Shown here piece by piece: positions 14,227 through 23,251 of a DNA stretch of 46,120 nucleotides (position 1 is the first letter of the stretch; each line of letters begins with the position of its first letter). The DNA is from Bryobacterales bacterium. Its GTDB lineage: Bacteria > Acidobacteriota > Terriglobia > Bryobacterales > Bryobacteraceae. The position numbers and the translations under genes were made by a program. Location: contig JADZGD010000052.1 of NCBI GenBank assembly GCA_020854055.1, forward strand, positions 1 through 46,120, read 5' to 3'. Below the pieces are notes generated by a model, which was not told the origin of the DNA, did no database searches, and was given only the letters and a program-made list of their open reading frames with translations.

Positions 14227-17200
14227 TTAGTCGAGGCGCACGTTATGCGAAGCGAGCGTTGTCCCCATGGCGCGCTCAAACTGAGCCACGGCCTTGTTGA
14301 AATCGAGATTGGAGACTACTACGCGGCGGCGCGAATCCAGATACTCGTTTTGCCGCGTCAGCACCAGGAAGTTGGTCGATTCACCAGTCTGGAAAAGCCG
14401 GGTCTCGCTTTCCACTTTCTCCTTGGCCGCGCGCTCACCCGCCTCAGCGGCGGAGATGCGCTGGCGGGCGGTGGCGATGGCCTGCATGGCGTTGCGCACC
14501 TGGGCGCCGATCACCTGCTCGGCAAGCGCCTGTTCCAGCTTCAATCGCCGCTCGGTGATTACACTCTGGGCCAGGTTGGCCTGCGCCGCGCGGTTCTTCA
14601 GGTTCAGGTCAAATTGTAAGCCGACCGAAACGCTCTGAAAATTCCCTCCGAACAGACCAGCCAGAGCGGTTCCGTAACCACCCAGCAGCGAATCGGGCAG
14701 CGTACCGAAGGACGGCACTGCAACCGGCGGCAATCCCGAATCGCTGGAAATCTGGTTCACTCGCCGGAAGAGTTCACCCAGGGAGCTTGAGAACGGATCC
14801 TCGGTTGCGCGTAGAGTCCCACCCAGTCCCATGTTGCTGTAGTTGGCTACCAGGTTCACCTGAGGCTTGGTCTGGTTGGCGGCATAACGCTTCTGGATGG
14901 CATTCGACTCCGCGCGCAGGGCCACCTGGCGCAGTTCGGGGCGGTTCTTCATCGCCGTCTCCACCGCCTGTTTCAGGTCGTCGCTCGTCGCCGGAGGTTC
15001 CAGCGTTTTGACATCGGCGGGCTGGATACGGTCGCTCCAAAGGGTAGCGTTGCGATCGGGCGCCAGCAGAAGTTTTAGCGCGTTCTCAGCCTCGGTGACC
15101 GCGCCAACGGCGGCATAGTAGGTGTCGAGCCGCCGCTCGAGTTCCGCTTCCGATGCGCTCAACTCCACCGGGGCCAGCGTCCCGGCATCGATCATGCGCC
15201 GATTCTGCGCCAGGTTCTTCCTGGCCAACTCCACCCCGTCAGCCTTTACTGTCATGTCCTGAAGTGCGCCCACCAGGTTCCAATAGGACTGCTCCACCCG
15301 GCCGACCACATCGATCACCTTCAACCGGAAATCGACGTCGGATATGTCGGCCGCGCGACGGCGGACCCTGAGCTCAGTACGCTCCCGGTCGGTCTCGCGA
15401 TTGCGTAGCAGCGGCTGTGTAATGCCGATCACCAGCCGCGAAGTCAGAAAAGGATTGAGGGTGCTGAAGGAGTTACTGGTGGAGTTGCGCGAATTTTCAA
15501 AATCCACGTGAAAGGCCGTGCCGAAGTTCGAAATCCGCTGGTTGAAATAGACGTTCTGTACCAGGTTTCTCTCTGATAGCTTTCCGTCGGAGCTCTGCAG
15601 CACGCTGCCCACCGGTACGTTGCGCGCTTCGAGCGACGGCAGCCAGCGGAAATCCGGATCGAAGTAGCCCTCGGCCGCGCGCGCCTGTTGGCGGGTGATG
15701 CCCACGTTCGCGCGCTCGATCTCAATCTCCAGATTGTTTTTGAGCGCCATCTCAATCGATTCGTTCAATGTCAGCTTACGCTCGGTGACGGTGACGCCCA
15801 CCCGGGCCGGCTGGTTGATGATCGACTGGCCGCGCAGCGGAAGCACCGGCAGCATCAACCCGGCAAGCAGCAGGAAAAAAGGCAGGCTAAAGCCCGGCTT
15901 GCGGATGCGGATCGTCATGCGGCCGAACAAGCGCCGCCAGAAGCGCGCGCGCACCATATCGTCAAACAGGGAGTAGGCCACCGGGGTCACCAGCAGGGTC
16001 AGCAGCAGGCACAATGACTGGCCGCCAATCACCACGATAGCCACCGTGCGCCTTGAACCGGCGCCGGCGCCGCCGCCCAAGGCGAGCGGCAACATGCCTG
16101 CCACCAGCGCGGCGGTGGTCATCAGAATCGGTCGAAGCCGGTCTTCGCAACCCTTGAGGATCGCCTCCTTGCGCCCCATCCCGGAAGCGCGTAGCGTCTT
16201 GATGTGATCAATTTGCAGGATCGAGTTCTTCTTTACTATGCCGAATAGCACCAGAATACCCACCGAGGTATAAATCACCGAAAAATTCTCCCGCGCCAGC
16301 AGCAGCGCGAGCAGCGCGAAGGGAACCGAAAGCGGTAGCGAGATCAGAATCGTCACCGGATCGATAAAGCTTTCAAACTGCGCCGCCAGCACCATGTACA
16401 TGAAAATGATGGAGAGCAGGAACGCAATGATGTAGTTGGCCGCGGTACGGCCGAACTCCTTGCTCTGGCCCACCAAGCCGGCCCGGTACTGTGGCGGAAG
16501 ATTCAATCCGGCCACGGTCTCATCCACGATCTGCAGCACGTTGGAAAGCGACTGGCCCTTGACGATGTTGGCCGATACCATGATCTGGCGCTGCCGGTTG
16601 TAACGCTCAATCTGCGTGGGTCCCGTAGCCTCGGTAAGGCTGGCCACGTTGGAAACCGGCACGTTGCCGAGCGTGGACGAAGGCACGAACAGCCGTTCCA
16701 GCGCGCCGGGCGAGTCGCGAAACTCCTTCCCGACGCGTAACTGCACGTCGTAGCGGTCGTCGCCTTCGCGGTACGTGGTCACCTGCTGATCGCCGCCCAC
16801 CAGCGTGCGCAGCGCGGTGGCGACGCTTGCCACGTTCACACCCAGATCCGCCGCCTTGTCACGGTTGACGCTCACCCGCAGTTCCGGCTTGCCCGGCTCA
16901 TAGGTACTGTCGACGTCGGTCACGCCCTGCACCGCGCGCAGTTTGTTCTTGATCTGGTTGGCGTAGCGGTCGAGCACATCCAGGTCCGGCCCCTGAAGAT
17001 ACATCTGCAGGTCCTGGTTCGGCCCTCCGCCCTGAATTAACGATGGCAACTGCACCGCGATCACCATATTCTGGAACCGTGCCAGCCGCTCGCGGGCCAT
17101 CAGCATCAACTCCAGCTGGTTCAGGTTGCGCTGATCCATCGGAACCAGTTCCACCAGGATGGAGCCCCGGTCCACCTGCCGCCGGACGTCGGAACCAATG

Positions 17201-18984
17201 GTGGTGAGGATGTTCTGAATGCCCGGTATGTGACGCAGTTCCTGCTCCAGTTGGCTCATGGCGGCTTCAGTACCCTGGAGCGAAGAGCCCGGCGGCATGC
17301 GCACGGTGACTTCAAACTCACTCTGATCATCGGTGGGCAGGAAACTCTTGCCCACCACCATGAACAGTGGAACCGTGGACGCGACAACCAGTACCGCCAC
17401 CACGGCGATCGTCTTGCGGTGCTCCATCGACCAGATCAACAGCCGGCGGTAAGGCCCGGCCAGCGTCCGGAACAGCAGCGTTTCCTTGGTGGAGGCTTCA
17501 GCCGCGTTCGGCTTCAGGAAGCGCGAGCACAGCATCGGCGTCAGAGTGAAGCTGACCAGCAGCGACACCATAATGGCGAAGGCTGCCGTGTAGCCGAAGC
17601 TCGACATGAAGCGGCCGACGATCCCGGTCATGGTGGCAACCGGCAGGAAGATGATCACCAGGCTCAGCGTGGTGGCCAATACCGCCAGCCCGATGTCCTT
17701 GGTGCCTTCCACGGCCGCCTCAACCGGCGTCATCTTCTTTTCTTCCATGAAGCGGAAGACATTTTCCAGCACCACGATCGCGTCGTCGATGACGATACCC
17801 ACCACCAGCACCAGCGCCAGCATGGTGATCTGGTTCAAGGTGAAGCCGATCCAATTCATCAGGCTGTAGGTAGAGATGATGGATGTGGGGATCGCCACCG
17901 CAGCAATCAGCGTGGAGCGCCAGCTACGGATGAACAGCAGCACGATAATTGCCGCCAGCAGGCCACCCAGAATCAGGTGCTCCTGAACCGCATGGAACGA
18001 TTCTTTGATGAAGCCCGATTGGTCTCGCGTGTAGGTAATGTGCAGGTCCGGCGGCAGCGTGGGCCGCAGTTCGGTGATACGGTCTTTGATCTCCTGAATT
18101 ACATCCAGCGTGTTCGTGCCGGCCTGCTTGCGTACCTCGAGCACAACGGCGTCGCGCCCATCCAGCCGGGCGAGGCTACGCGGCTCTTCCACACCGTCTT
18201 CCACCCGGCCGATATCGGAGATGCGTATCGGCGTTGCGCCCGCGCTGCCCACGATAATCCGCTCGAAATCGCGCGGGCGCTCCACCCGGCCCAGCGTACG
18301 CAGCACCAGCTCGCGCCTCCCCTGGTCGATGCGCCCCCCGGGCACTTCCACGTTTTGCGCTGCTAGCGCGCTGCGCACCTGATCGATGTTCAGGCCATAG
18401 GAGTACAGCTTCTCGCCATCCAGCCACACCTGGATCTGGCGGTTGCGCTCGCCCACAAAGCGCACCTGCCCCACGCCGGGCAGCGTCTCGATGTTCTTCT
18501 TGATGTGGTCGTCCACCAGCTTGGTGGTTTCGCGCAAGTCGCGGCCGCTGGAGATGACAACGTTCAACACCGCCGAGGCATCGCTAGCGAGTTTTTCGAC
18601 AATAGGAGGATCTACGTCCCGCGGCAACTGGCTGAGAATCGCCGAAACCTTGTCCCGCACCTCCTGCGCTCCGACGTCGGGATCCTTTTCCAGCACGAAC
18701 TGAATGATGACCTGGGAGATACCTTCCGAAGAGATGCTGCGAAGATCGTCAATGCCGCTGATGGTGTTGACCGCTTCTTCAATCCGCTTGCTGACCTGTG
18801 ACTCCATCTCCTCCGGCGCCGCTCCGCGCAACGTGGTGGTGATGGTTACATAGGGGAACTCTACCTTCGGGAAGAAGTCCACGCCGAGCTTGCGGTAGGC
18901 GTCCAGCCCCATCACCACCAGCGCGAGAATCAGCATGGTGGCAAAGACCGGACGGCGGATGCACAGTTGCGCCAGTTTCTGCAT
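14227..18984 (-). CDS. Fusion of HAE1-type RND efflux permease and TolC-family outer-membrane channel
   Basis: A single 1585-residue frame holds two proteins that are normally separate. Residues 1-1022 are an RND permease of the HAE1 (drug/solvent) group. They have the N-terminal FATMLILALVVMGLDAYRKL helix, porter domains, VVGIVIDDAIVVLENVF with the paired proton-relay Asp (D400, D401) and GIVKKNSIL with the partner Lys. From M1023 the sequence reads as a complete TolC-family protein (563 residues). It has its own hydrophobic segment (FSLPFFLLLAGLMLPVLPLRG) and coiled-coil helices with YWNLVGALQDMTV. The basic stretch RARFWRRLFGR before it keeps that side cytoplasmic, so the hydrophobic segment can carry the TolC part into the periplasm. 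No strong ribosome site precedes M1023. It follows the adaptor gene by 3 nt. Confidence 0.93.
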   Translation of the reverse strand: MQKLAQLCIRRPVFATMLILALVVMGLDAYRKLGVDFFPKVEFPYVTITTTLRGAAPEEMESQVSKRIEEAVNTISGIDDLRSISSEGISQVIIQFVLEKDPDVGAQEVRDKVSAILSQLPRDVDPPIVEKLASDASAVLNVVISSGRDLRETTKLVDDHIKKNIETLPGVGQVRFVGERNRQIQVWLDGEKLYSYGLNIDQVRSALAAQNVEVPGGRIDQGRRELVLRTLGRVERPRDFERIIVGSAGATPIRISDIGRVEDGVEEPRSLARLDGRDAVVLEVRKQAGTNTLDVIQEIKDRITELRPTLPPDLHITYTRDQSGFIKESFHAVQEHLILGGLLAAIIVLLFIRSWRSTLIAAVAIPTSIISTYSLMNWIGFTLNQITMLALVLVVGIVIDDAIVVLENVFRFMEEKKMTPVEAAVEGTKDIGLAVLATTLSLVIIFLPVATMTGIVGRFMSSFGYTAAFAIMVSLLVSFTLTPMLCSRFLKPNAAEASTKETLLFRTLAGPYRRLLIWSMEHRKTIAVVAVLVVASTVPLFMVVGKSFLPTDDQSEFEVTVRMPPGSSLQGTEAAMSQLEQELRHIPGIQNILTTIGSDVRRQVDRGSILVELVPMDQRNLNQLELMLMARERLARFQNMVIAVQLPSLIQGGGPNQDLQMYLQGPDLDVLDRYANQIKNKLRAVQGVTDVDSTYEPGKPELRVSVNRDKAADLGVNVASVATALRTLVGGDQQVTTYREGDDRYDVQLRVGKEFRDSPGALERLFVPSSTLGNVPVSNVASLTEATGPTQIERYNRQRQIMVSANIVKGQSLSNVLQIVDETVAGLNLPPQYRAGLVGQSKEFGRTAANYIIAFLLSIIFMYMVLAAQFESFIDPVTILISLPLSVPFALLALLLARENFSVIYTSVGILVLFGIVKKNSILQIDHIKTLRASGMGRKEAILKGCEDRLRPILMTTAALVAGMLPLALGGGAGAGSRRTVAIVVIGGQSLCLLLTLLVTPVAYSLFDDMVRARFWRRLFGRMTIRIRKPGFSLPFFLLLAGLMLPVLPLRGQSIINQPARVGVTVTERKLTLNESIEMALKNNLEIEIERANVGITRQQARAAEGYFDPDFRWLPSLEARNVPVGSVLQSSDGKLSERNLVQNVYFNQRISNFGTAFHVDFENSRNSTSNSFSTLNPFLTSRLVIGITQPLLRNRETDRERTELRVRRRAADISDVDFRLKVIDVVGRVEQSYWNLVGALQDMTVKADGVELARKNLAQNRRMIDAGTLAPVELSASEAELERRLDTYYAAVGAVTEAENALKLLLAPDRNATLWSDRIQPADVKTLEPPATSDDLKQAVETAMKNRPELRQVALRAESNAIQKRYAANQTKPQVNLVANYSNMGLGGTLRATEDPFSSSLGELFRRVNQISSDSGLPPVAVPSFGTLPDSLLGGYGTALAGLFGGNFQSVSVGLQFDLNLKNRAAQANLAQSVITERRLKLEQALAEQVIGAQVRNAMQAIATARQRISAAEAGERAAKEKVESETRLFQTGESTNFLVLTRQNEYLDSRRRVVVSNLDFNKAVAQFERAMGTTLASHNVRLD

Positions 18985-18987
18985 GGC

Positions 18988-20190
18988 TTACCCCTTCGCC
19001 ACCTGCACGGCGGCACCGTTCACCAGCAGGTCCAGCTTGTTGATCACGATCGGGTCACCCGGTTGAATCCCGGCCGGCACCTCCACCCAGCCATTCGTCT
19101 CAAGACCGGGTGGCACATGAACCTCCACGATCTTTCCGTTGCGCACTACAAACACCTTCGCCAGTCCGGCCACCAGATAAAGCGCCTGCCTGGGGACGGT
19201 GGTGACGGTGGCGTCGCGCTGGGTTACCAGACGAATCTGCACAAATCCCCCGGGACGCAGAAGCGGGTCTCGTTCCACCAGCCGCGCCTCGGCGGTGAGC
19301 GAACGCGCACGGGGATCAAGCGAGGGGTTGAGTTCACGAATCACCGCGTGAAACTGTGCGCCGGGCGCTGAATCGGTGGTGAACGTCAGCGCCGTCCCGA
19401 CATGCGTGGTGGAAGCTGCCGCCTCGGGTATCTCCGCCCGCAGGCGCAGCGGCCATGTTTTGATCACCGTGACGATGGGCGTATTTTCTTTAAGATATTG
19501 CCCGGGTGAAACCTGACGGGCGGAAACAGCGCCGTCAAACGGGGCACGAATGGTGGTGTCACTCAGACGTTTGGCGGCCAACCGTACCTCGGCCCGCAGG
19601 GCCTGAATTGTCGCCAGTTGCGTCCGCAGGTCGTAGCGAGTGGCTTCGTAAGCCGCCTTGCGGGCGGCATAGGCTTTCTCAATTTCATTAAAACGTTCAG
19701 CGGCGATGTCGCCGGACTTTACCAACCTGGCGGCGCTGTCGTACTTGAACCGGGCATCCTCCAGTTGCGCCTTGGCCTGCTGCATGGCCGGGGTGGATTC
19801 CGGCGCGACGTTCTCCTGATCCGGGTTCAACCCCACACGCGCCAGCGCCTGCGCCAGGGATGCCCGCGCGCGATCCAGAGCGATCTGGTACTCCTGCTTG
19901 TCGAGTTCGGCGACCACCTGTCCTTTGTGGACCTGGCTGCCGAAATCCACAGAGACCGCCGTAATGCGTCCCGGCACCTCCGAACTGCAATTCACCGTTT
20001 CGTCCGCCAGCAGCGACCCGGTAACCGAAATAGTCCGTTCGACGGTGTGCGCCTCGGCCGGAACCACGCGCACCTCAAGCGGCGGCGCGGGCCTGGCAGC
20101 CGCTTCCGCCGCCTGCGGCTGCTTGCGGCCGCAACCGGCCAGAATCACGACGATCACCAGCACTACGGGAAACGCAATCACTCGATTCAT
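18988..20190 (-). CDS. RND efflux periplasmic adaptor (membrane fusion protein), lipoprotein
   Basis: This 400-residue adaptor links the RND permease and the TolC channel in the periplasm. The N-terminus carries a lipoprotein signal, VVILAGC with Cys20, so it is anchored to a membrane by lipid. The biotinyl-lipoyl half-motifs are VPGRITAVSVDFGSQVHKGQ (about 89-108) and TIRAPFDGAVSARQVSPGQY. Between them is an Ala/Arg-rich coiled-coil hairpin. The beta-barrel and membrane-proximal domains follow, with LLRPGGFVQIRL near residue 315. It lies between tetR (14 nt) and the permease-channel fusion (3 nt). Together the three genes give a complete tripartite pump. Confidence 0.95.
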   Translation of the reverse strand: MNRVIAFPVVLVIVVILAGCGRKQPQAAEAAARPAPPLEVRVVPAEAHTVERTISVTGSLLADETVNCSSEVPGRITAVSVDFGSQVHKGQVVAELDKQEYQIALDRARASLAQALARVGLNPDQENVAPESTPAMQQAKAQLEDARFKYDSAARLVKSGDIAAERFNEIEKAYAARKAAYEATRYDLRTQLATIQALRAEVRLAAKRLSDTTIRAPFDGAVSARQVSPGQYLKENTPIVTVIKTWPLRLRAEIPEAAASTTHVGTALTFTTDSAPGAQFHAVIRELNPSLDPRARSLTAEARLVERDPLLRPGGFVQIRLVTQRDATVTTVPRQALYLVAGLAKVFVVRNGKIVEVHVPPGLETNGWVEVPAGIQPGDPIVINKLDLLVNGAAVQVAKG

Positions 20191-20204
20191 TATTTGGTCC
20201 TGAT

Positions 20205-20834
20205 TTAGTCCTGAGTTTTCAGAATGCCGTGGAGGAAGATTCGGGTCATTTTGTCAATGGCCGCTTTCGGATCCATATCCATCACGCAATTGGGGAACAG
20301 CACCCGCGCCTGGGCATAGCTGCTCACCATGCCGGCGAAGGAGCGCGCCAGCACTTCCGGATTGATCCGGCGAAAAACGCCGGCCTTCATCCGCTGCCGG
20401 GTGTAAGAGAGCACGAACTCCAGATAGATCTCCAACTGGCGCTGGTAGTAGACGTCGGCAAGCTCATGCCCCTCAAGCGCGCTGAACATCAGCAGCCGCA
20501 CATAATCAGGATCCTTATCGTAGAATTCGACGATCAGCAGGCCCAGGTTGCGGAAGAAGCCGCGGTCGTCCCTGCGTTCCATATAGGGGGTGAGCGTCTC
20601 GCGCAGATACTCGATACCCTGCTGCGATTTGGCGTCGATGATCGCCCGGTAGAGATCGCTCTTGGTGGCGAAGTGCTCGTATAACACCGGTACCGCCGAG
20701 GCAATTTGGCGGGTGGTGGCGCCGCGAAAACCGTTCTCCGCGAACAGCCTGATGGCCGCGCTGATAATTGCCGAACGCCGGTCCTCCGCGTTCATGCGGC
20801 GCCGGGCCAGCGACCGCCCCTTGGAGTTGCTCAT
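20205..20834 (-). CDS. TetR/AcrR-family regulator with a deleted helix-turn-helix turn
   Basis: This 209-residue protein has a TetR-like N-terminal domain: RRSAIISAAIRLFAENGF is helix 1. After it comes TTRQIASAV directly joined to PVLYEHFATKSDLY. In the family the turn between helices 2 and 3 normally contains four more residues (such as GVSE/GVTE) between Val48 and Pro49. Here they are absent without disturbing the frame, so DNA binding may be weakened or altered. The ligand-binding domain is full length. The gene starts the efflux operon, and two palindromes and a strong promoter lie just upstream, so autoregulation is the usual expectation. A sequencing error would not leave a neat four-codon gap. 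Confidence 0.9.
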   Translation of the reverse strand: MSNSKGRSLARRRMNAEDRRSAIISAAIRLFAENGFRGATTRQIASAVPVLYEHFATKSDLYRAIIDAKSQQGIEYLRETLTPYMERRDDRGFFRNLGLLIVEFYDKDPDYVRLLMFSALEGHELADVYYQRQLEIYLEFVLSYTRQRMKAGVFRRINPEVLARSFAGMVSSYAQARVLFPNCVMDMDPKAAIDKMTRIFLHGILKTQD

Positions 20835-20852
20835 ATCGACTGATTGCCGGAA

Positions 20853-20864
20853 TAGCGTTTGCTA
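20853..20864. promoter_or_regulatory. Candidate regulator operator, site 1
   Basis: TAGCGTTTGCTA has the form TAGC-N4-GCTA. It lies downstream of the probable tetR transcription start and 19 bp before the tetR ATG. Its centre is exactly 30 bp from the centre of site 2, about three helical turns, which would place both on the same DNA face. Confidence 0.5.
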
Positions 20865-20878
20865 GACTAGCGGCCACT

Positions 20879-20908
20879 AACATAGCATTCGCTAACATCG
20901 AGTGTCAA
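20879..20908 (-). promoter_or_regulatory. Promoter of the tetR-efflux operon
   Basis: Consensus TTGACA (20908-20903) is followed after 18 bp by TATGTT (20884-20879) on the minus strand. The start would be near 20872. One operator palindrome is inside the spacer and the other is just downstream of the start. Confidence 0.65.
20883..20894. promoter_or_regulatory. Candidate regulator operator, site 2
   Basis: TAGCATTCGCTA, read on the minus strand TAGCGAATGCTA, matches site 1 at TAGCG and TGCTA. It lies between the -35 and -10 boxes of the tetR promoter, a position that would block RNA polymerase when bound. Confidence 0.55.
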
Positions 20909-20957
20909 CTTCCGTGCGTTACAATAACGATTCGGAAACTGCCCGGAGAAGAGTCTC

Positions 20958-22025
20958 TTGTCGGAAGAAATCATCAGGCGCGCGGGAAACTGGTTTACCG
21001 GTTCGGGAATTCAGGAAGATAGTGGAGGCGTTGCGCGCTATTACTGCTCTGACACCGGCCGGAACCAAAGAGTCTCTACCGAGATTACCGGGTACGCCGC
21101 CGGAAGCCTGGCTTATCTGTACTCGCGTACCGCCGACCCGCGTTATCTCGATTCGGCCGTGAGCGCCGCCCGTTTTTTGACTGGTTCAGCCTGGGATCGA
21201 AAGACGGCCGTCTTCCCTTTTGAGCACGGCGGCGAAGCTTTGGCCTATTTCTTCGACACCGGCATTATCATTCGCGGTCTTCTGGCTGTATGGCGCGTCA
21301 CCGGCGAACGGGAATTGCTGGACGTAGCCGCGGCCGCCGGGCGCGCGCTCTATCGTCACTTCGCCGGGCGGGATCACTTCCATCCCATTCTGCAATTGCC
21401 GGACCTGAGCCCGCTCGCCTGGGAGCCGCAATGGTCGCGCTCGCCCGGCTGTTATCAACTCAAAGCCGCGCTGGCCTGGCTGGAACTCGCGGAGGCGTGT
21501 CACGATACACAGTTCGCCGCCTGGTATGAGCAGTTGCTAAAGGCAGGCATGCTCCATCAGGGAAACTTTTTGACGGAGGTGGAAGATCCCAACCGCCGCA
21601 TGGACCGCCTTCACGCCTACAGCTACTTCCTCGAAGGGTTGCTGCCCGCCATGGAGCGGCCGCCCATAAGGGCTGCCCTCGCGGATGGCCTGGAGCACGC
21701 GGCGTTTCATCTACGCGAGATCGCTCCCCAATTTGAGCGTTCTGATGTTCCGGCCCAACTGCTGCGTGTGAGGCTGTTAGCCGCGGCCGCCGGCGCCGTC
21801 CCGCTGGATGAGCCGGCAGCGGCCGACGAAGCCCGCCGCACGGCCGCGTTTCAACTGAATACAGCGAGCCCGCGCCACGACGGCGGCTTTGCCTTCGGGC
21901 GGCTCAACGGACAACTGCTGCCGCATGTTAATCCCGTCTCCACCGCGTTTTGTTCGCAGGCACTGGAGTTCTGGGATCGCACACGGCGGGGACTCGCGCT
22001 GCCGGGATGGGTAGCGTTGATTTGA
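20958..22025 (+). CDS. Alpha/alpha-barrel protein of unknown specificity (possible glycan-active enzyme)
   Basis: This 355-residue protein has repeated helical pairs typical of six-hairpin (alpha/alpha) barrels: YAAGSLAYLYSRTADPRYLDSA, IIIRGLLAVWRVTGERELLDVA and KAALAWLELAEACHDTQFAAWY, each split over several turns. It also has HAYSYFLEGLL and a C-terminal HVNPVSTAFCSQALEFWD. Such barrels occur in glycosidases and epimerases. No catalytic pair was identified. The start is a TTG at 20958 with GGAGAAGAG upstream. Its 3' end overlaps the glycosyltransferase start, so the two are coupled, and the context suggests surface-glycan work. It is divergent from tetR but has no clear promoter of its own. 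Confidence 0.82.
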   Translation: MSEEIIRRAGNWFTGSGIQEDSGGVARYYCSDTGRNQRVSTEITGYAAGSLAYLYSRTADPRYLDSAVSAARFLTGSAWDRKTAVFPFEHGGEALAYFFDTGIIIRGLLAVWRVTGERELLDVAAAAGRALYRHFAGRDHFHPILQLPDLSPLAWEPQWSRSPGCYQLKAALAWLELAEACHDTQFAAWYEQLLKAGMLHQGNFLTEVEDPNRRMDRLHAYSYFLEGLLPAMERPPIRAALADGLEHAAFHLREIAPQFERSDVPAQLLRVRLLAAAAGAVPLDEPAAADEARRTAAFQLNTASPRHDGGFAFGRLNGQLLPHVNPVSTAFCSQALEFWDRTRRGLALPGWVALI

Positions 22026-23251
22026 GTGCGCGTTTCGCGCGTGGGCAAGCGGTGCTCTCGGGGTTCCTGATTGCCGCGCTGAAAGCGATCCTGCCATCGC
22101 ACAAAGATCCGGCGCCGGAAACGAATCTCCCTCCTGGTATCTCTGTAGTCATACCATCGCGCGACGGCATTCACCTGCTTAAGCGCCTGCTGCCGGGTGT
22201 TATATCGGATCTCGAGGCGATGAACAGCGAAATTATTGTCGTCGATAACGGTTCTACTGACGGCACCGCGGCCGAACTGGCCCGCCACTGGCCCGCCATC
22301 GCCGTTGAAATCAGCGCGCCCGCATTGGCGTTTGCCGCCGCGGTGAATCGCGGCATCAACCTCGCGCGCTACTCGCACGTCTGCCTGCTCAATAACGACA
22401 TGGTGACGGAGCCGGGCTTCTTCGCCGCTCTACTCGGCGCCTTCGACCGGGTGCCTCATCTGTTCTGCGCCACCGCCCAGATATTCTTCCCCGCCGGCGA
22501 ACGCAGGCAGGAGACGGGTCTGGCGGTGAAACCGCCGCGCGGCGCGGACTCAACCGACCCCGGCTTCCCGCTTTGGTGCAATGAGCCCATCGAGGGCGAA
22601 GATCTCTCCTGGGTGCTCTATGGAAGCGGCGGCTGTTCTCTGTACGACACCGCGAAATTGCGCAGCCTGGGTGGCTTCGATGAGAGCTACTCGCCCGCCT
22701 ACGTGGAAGATCTGGATATCGGCTATCGTGCCTGGCTGAGAAGGTGGCCGACGGTGTTCGCCGCCCGCGCCGTGGTCTTGCACCACCATCGGGCCACCAC
22801 CTCGCGCTTTTATACCCCACGGCAACTCGATCTGGTGCTGGATGTGAATTACATCCGCTTCCTGGCGCGCGCCGTGGCCAATCCCAGTGTTTTTCTGAAG
22901 CTGTGGAGAGAAAATCTGCGGCGGCCACTCTCCCCATCCGCCCTGCGTTTCACCCGAAGCGCCTGGCGCTGCCTCCGGCGCCCTCCGCCGCGGCCATTTC
23001 CCGAAGAGACCATTCTCCAACTTGGAAGCGGCCGGATCCGCATCTTTCCAGGCCGTGGCATCGGCGTTCTGGTGCACCAGACAAGTGTGACCCAGCCACC
23101 GCCGGAGGAGTGGCTCAGTCAACACCGGATCGTGATTCTGGCCACGGACGCCGCGGCCTTTCGCGCGGCGCTCGATCAGGCCCTGAAGCAATGGCCGGAC
23201 AATCCGGTCAGGACGACGATCCCCGGCGCTTGCGGCTCCAACTCGCGGTGA
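22007..23251 (+). CDS. Family 2 glycosyltransferase
   Basis: This GT-A fold glycosyltransferase is about 414 residues long from the ATG at 22007. The nucleotide-binding strand is GISVVIPSRDGIHLLKRLLP and the next motif IIVVDNGSTDGTA. The metal site is LNNDMV, and the acceptor-side motif YVEDLDIGYRAWLRRW carries the EDxD-like acid. The C-terminal third (after LHHHRATTSRFY) is an extra region of unknown role. It probably adds sugars to lipopolysaccharide, exopolysaccharide or a cell-surface glycan. The start overlaps the 3' end of the barrel gene. Its own 3' end overlaps the opposite-strand queF gene by 44 bp. Confidence 0.92.
   Translation: MGSVDLSARFARGQAVLSGFLIAALKAILPSHKDPAPETNLPPGISVVIPSRDGIHLLKRLLPGVISDLEAMNSEIIVVDNGSTDGTAAELARHWPAIAVEISAPALAFAAAVNRGINLARYSHVCLLNNDMVTEPGFFAALLGAFDRVPHLFCATAQIFFPAGERRQETGLAVKPPRGADSTDPGFPLWCNEPIEGEDLSWVLYGSGGCSLYDTAKLRSLGGFDESYSPAYVEDLDIGYRAWLRRWPTVFAARAVVLHHHRATTSRFYTPRQLDLVLDVNYIRFLARAVANPSVFLKLWRENLRRPLSPSALRFTRSAWRCLRRPPPRPFPEETILQLGSGRIRIFPGRGIGVLVHQTSVTQPPPEEWLSQHRIVILATDAAAFRAALDQALKQWPDNPVRTTIPGACGSNSR

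Noticed and set aside
17230..18366. 378-residue plus-strand ORF inside the RND gene
   Set aside because: It is a mirror frame of a strongly conserved GC-rich gene, with His/Gln/Arg-rich composition and no domain.
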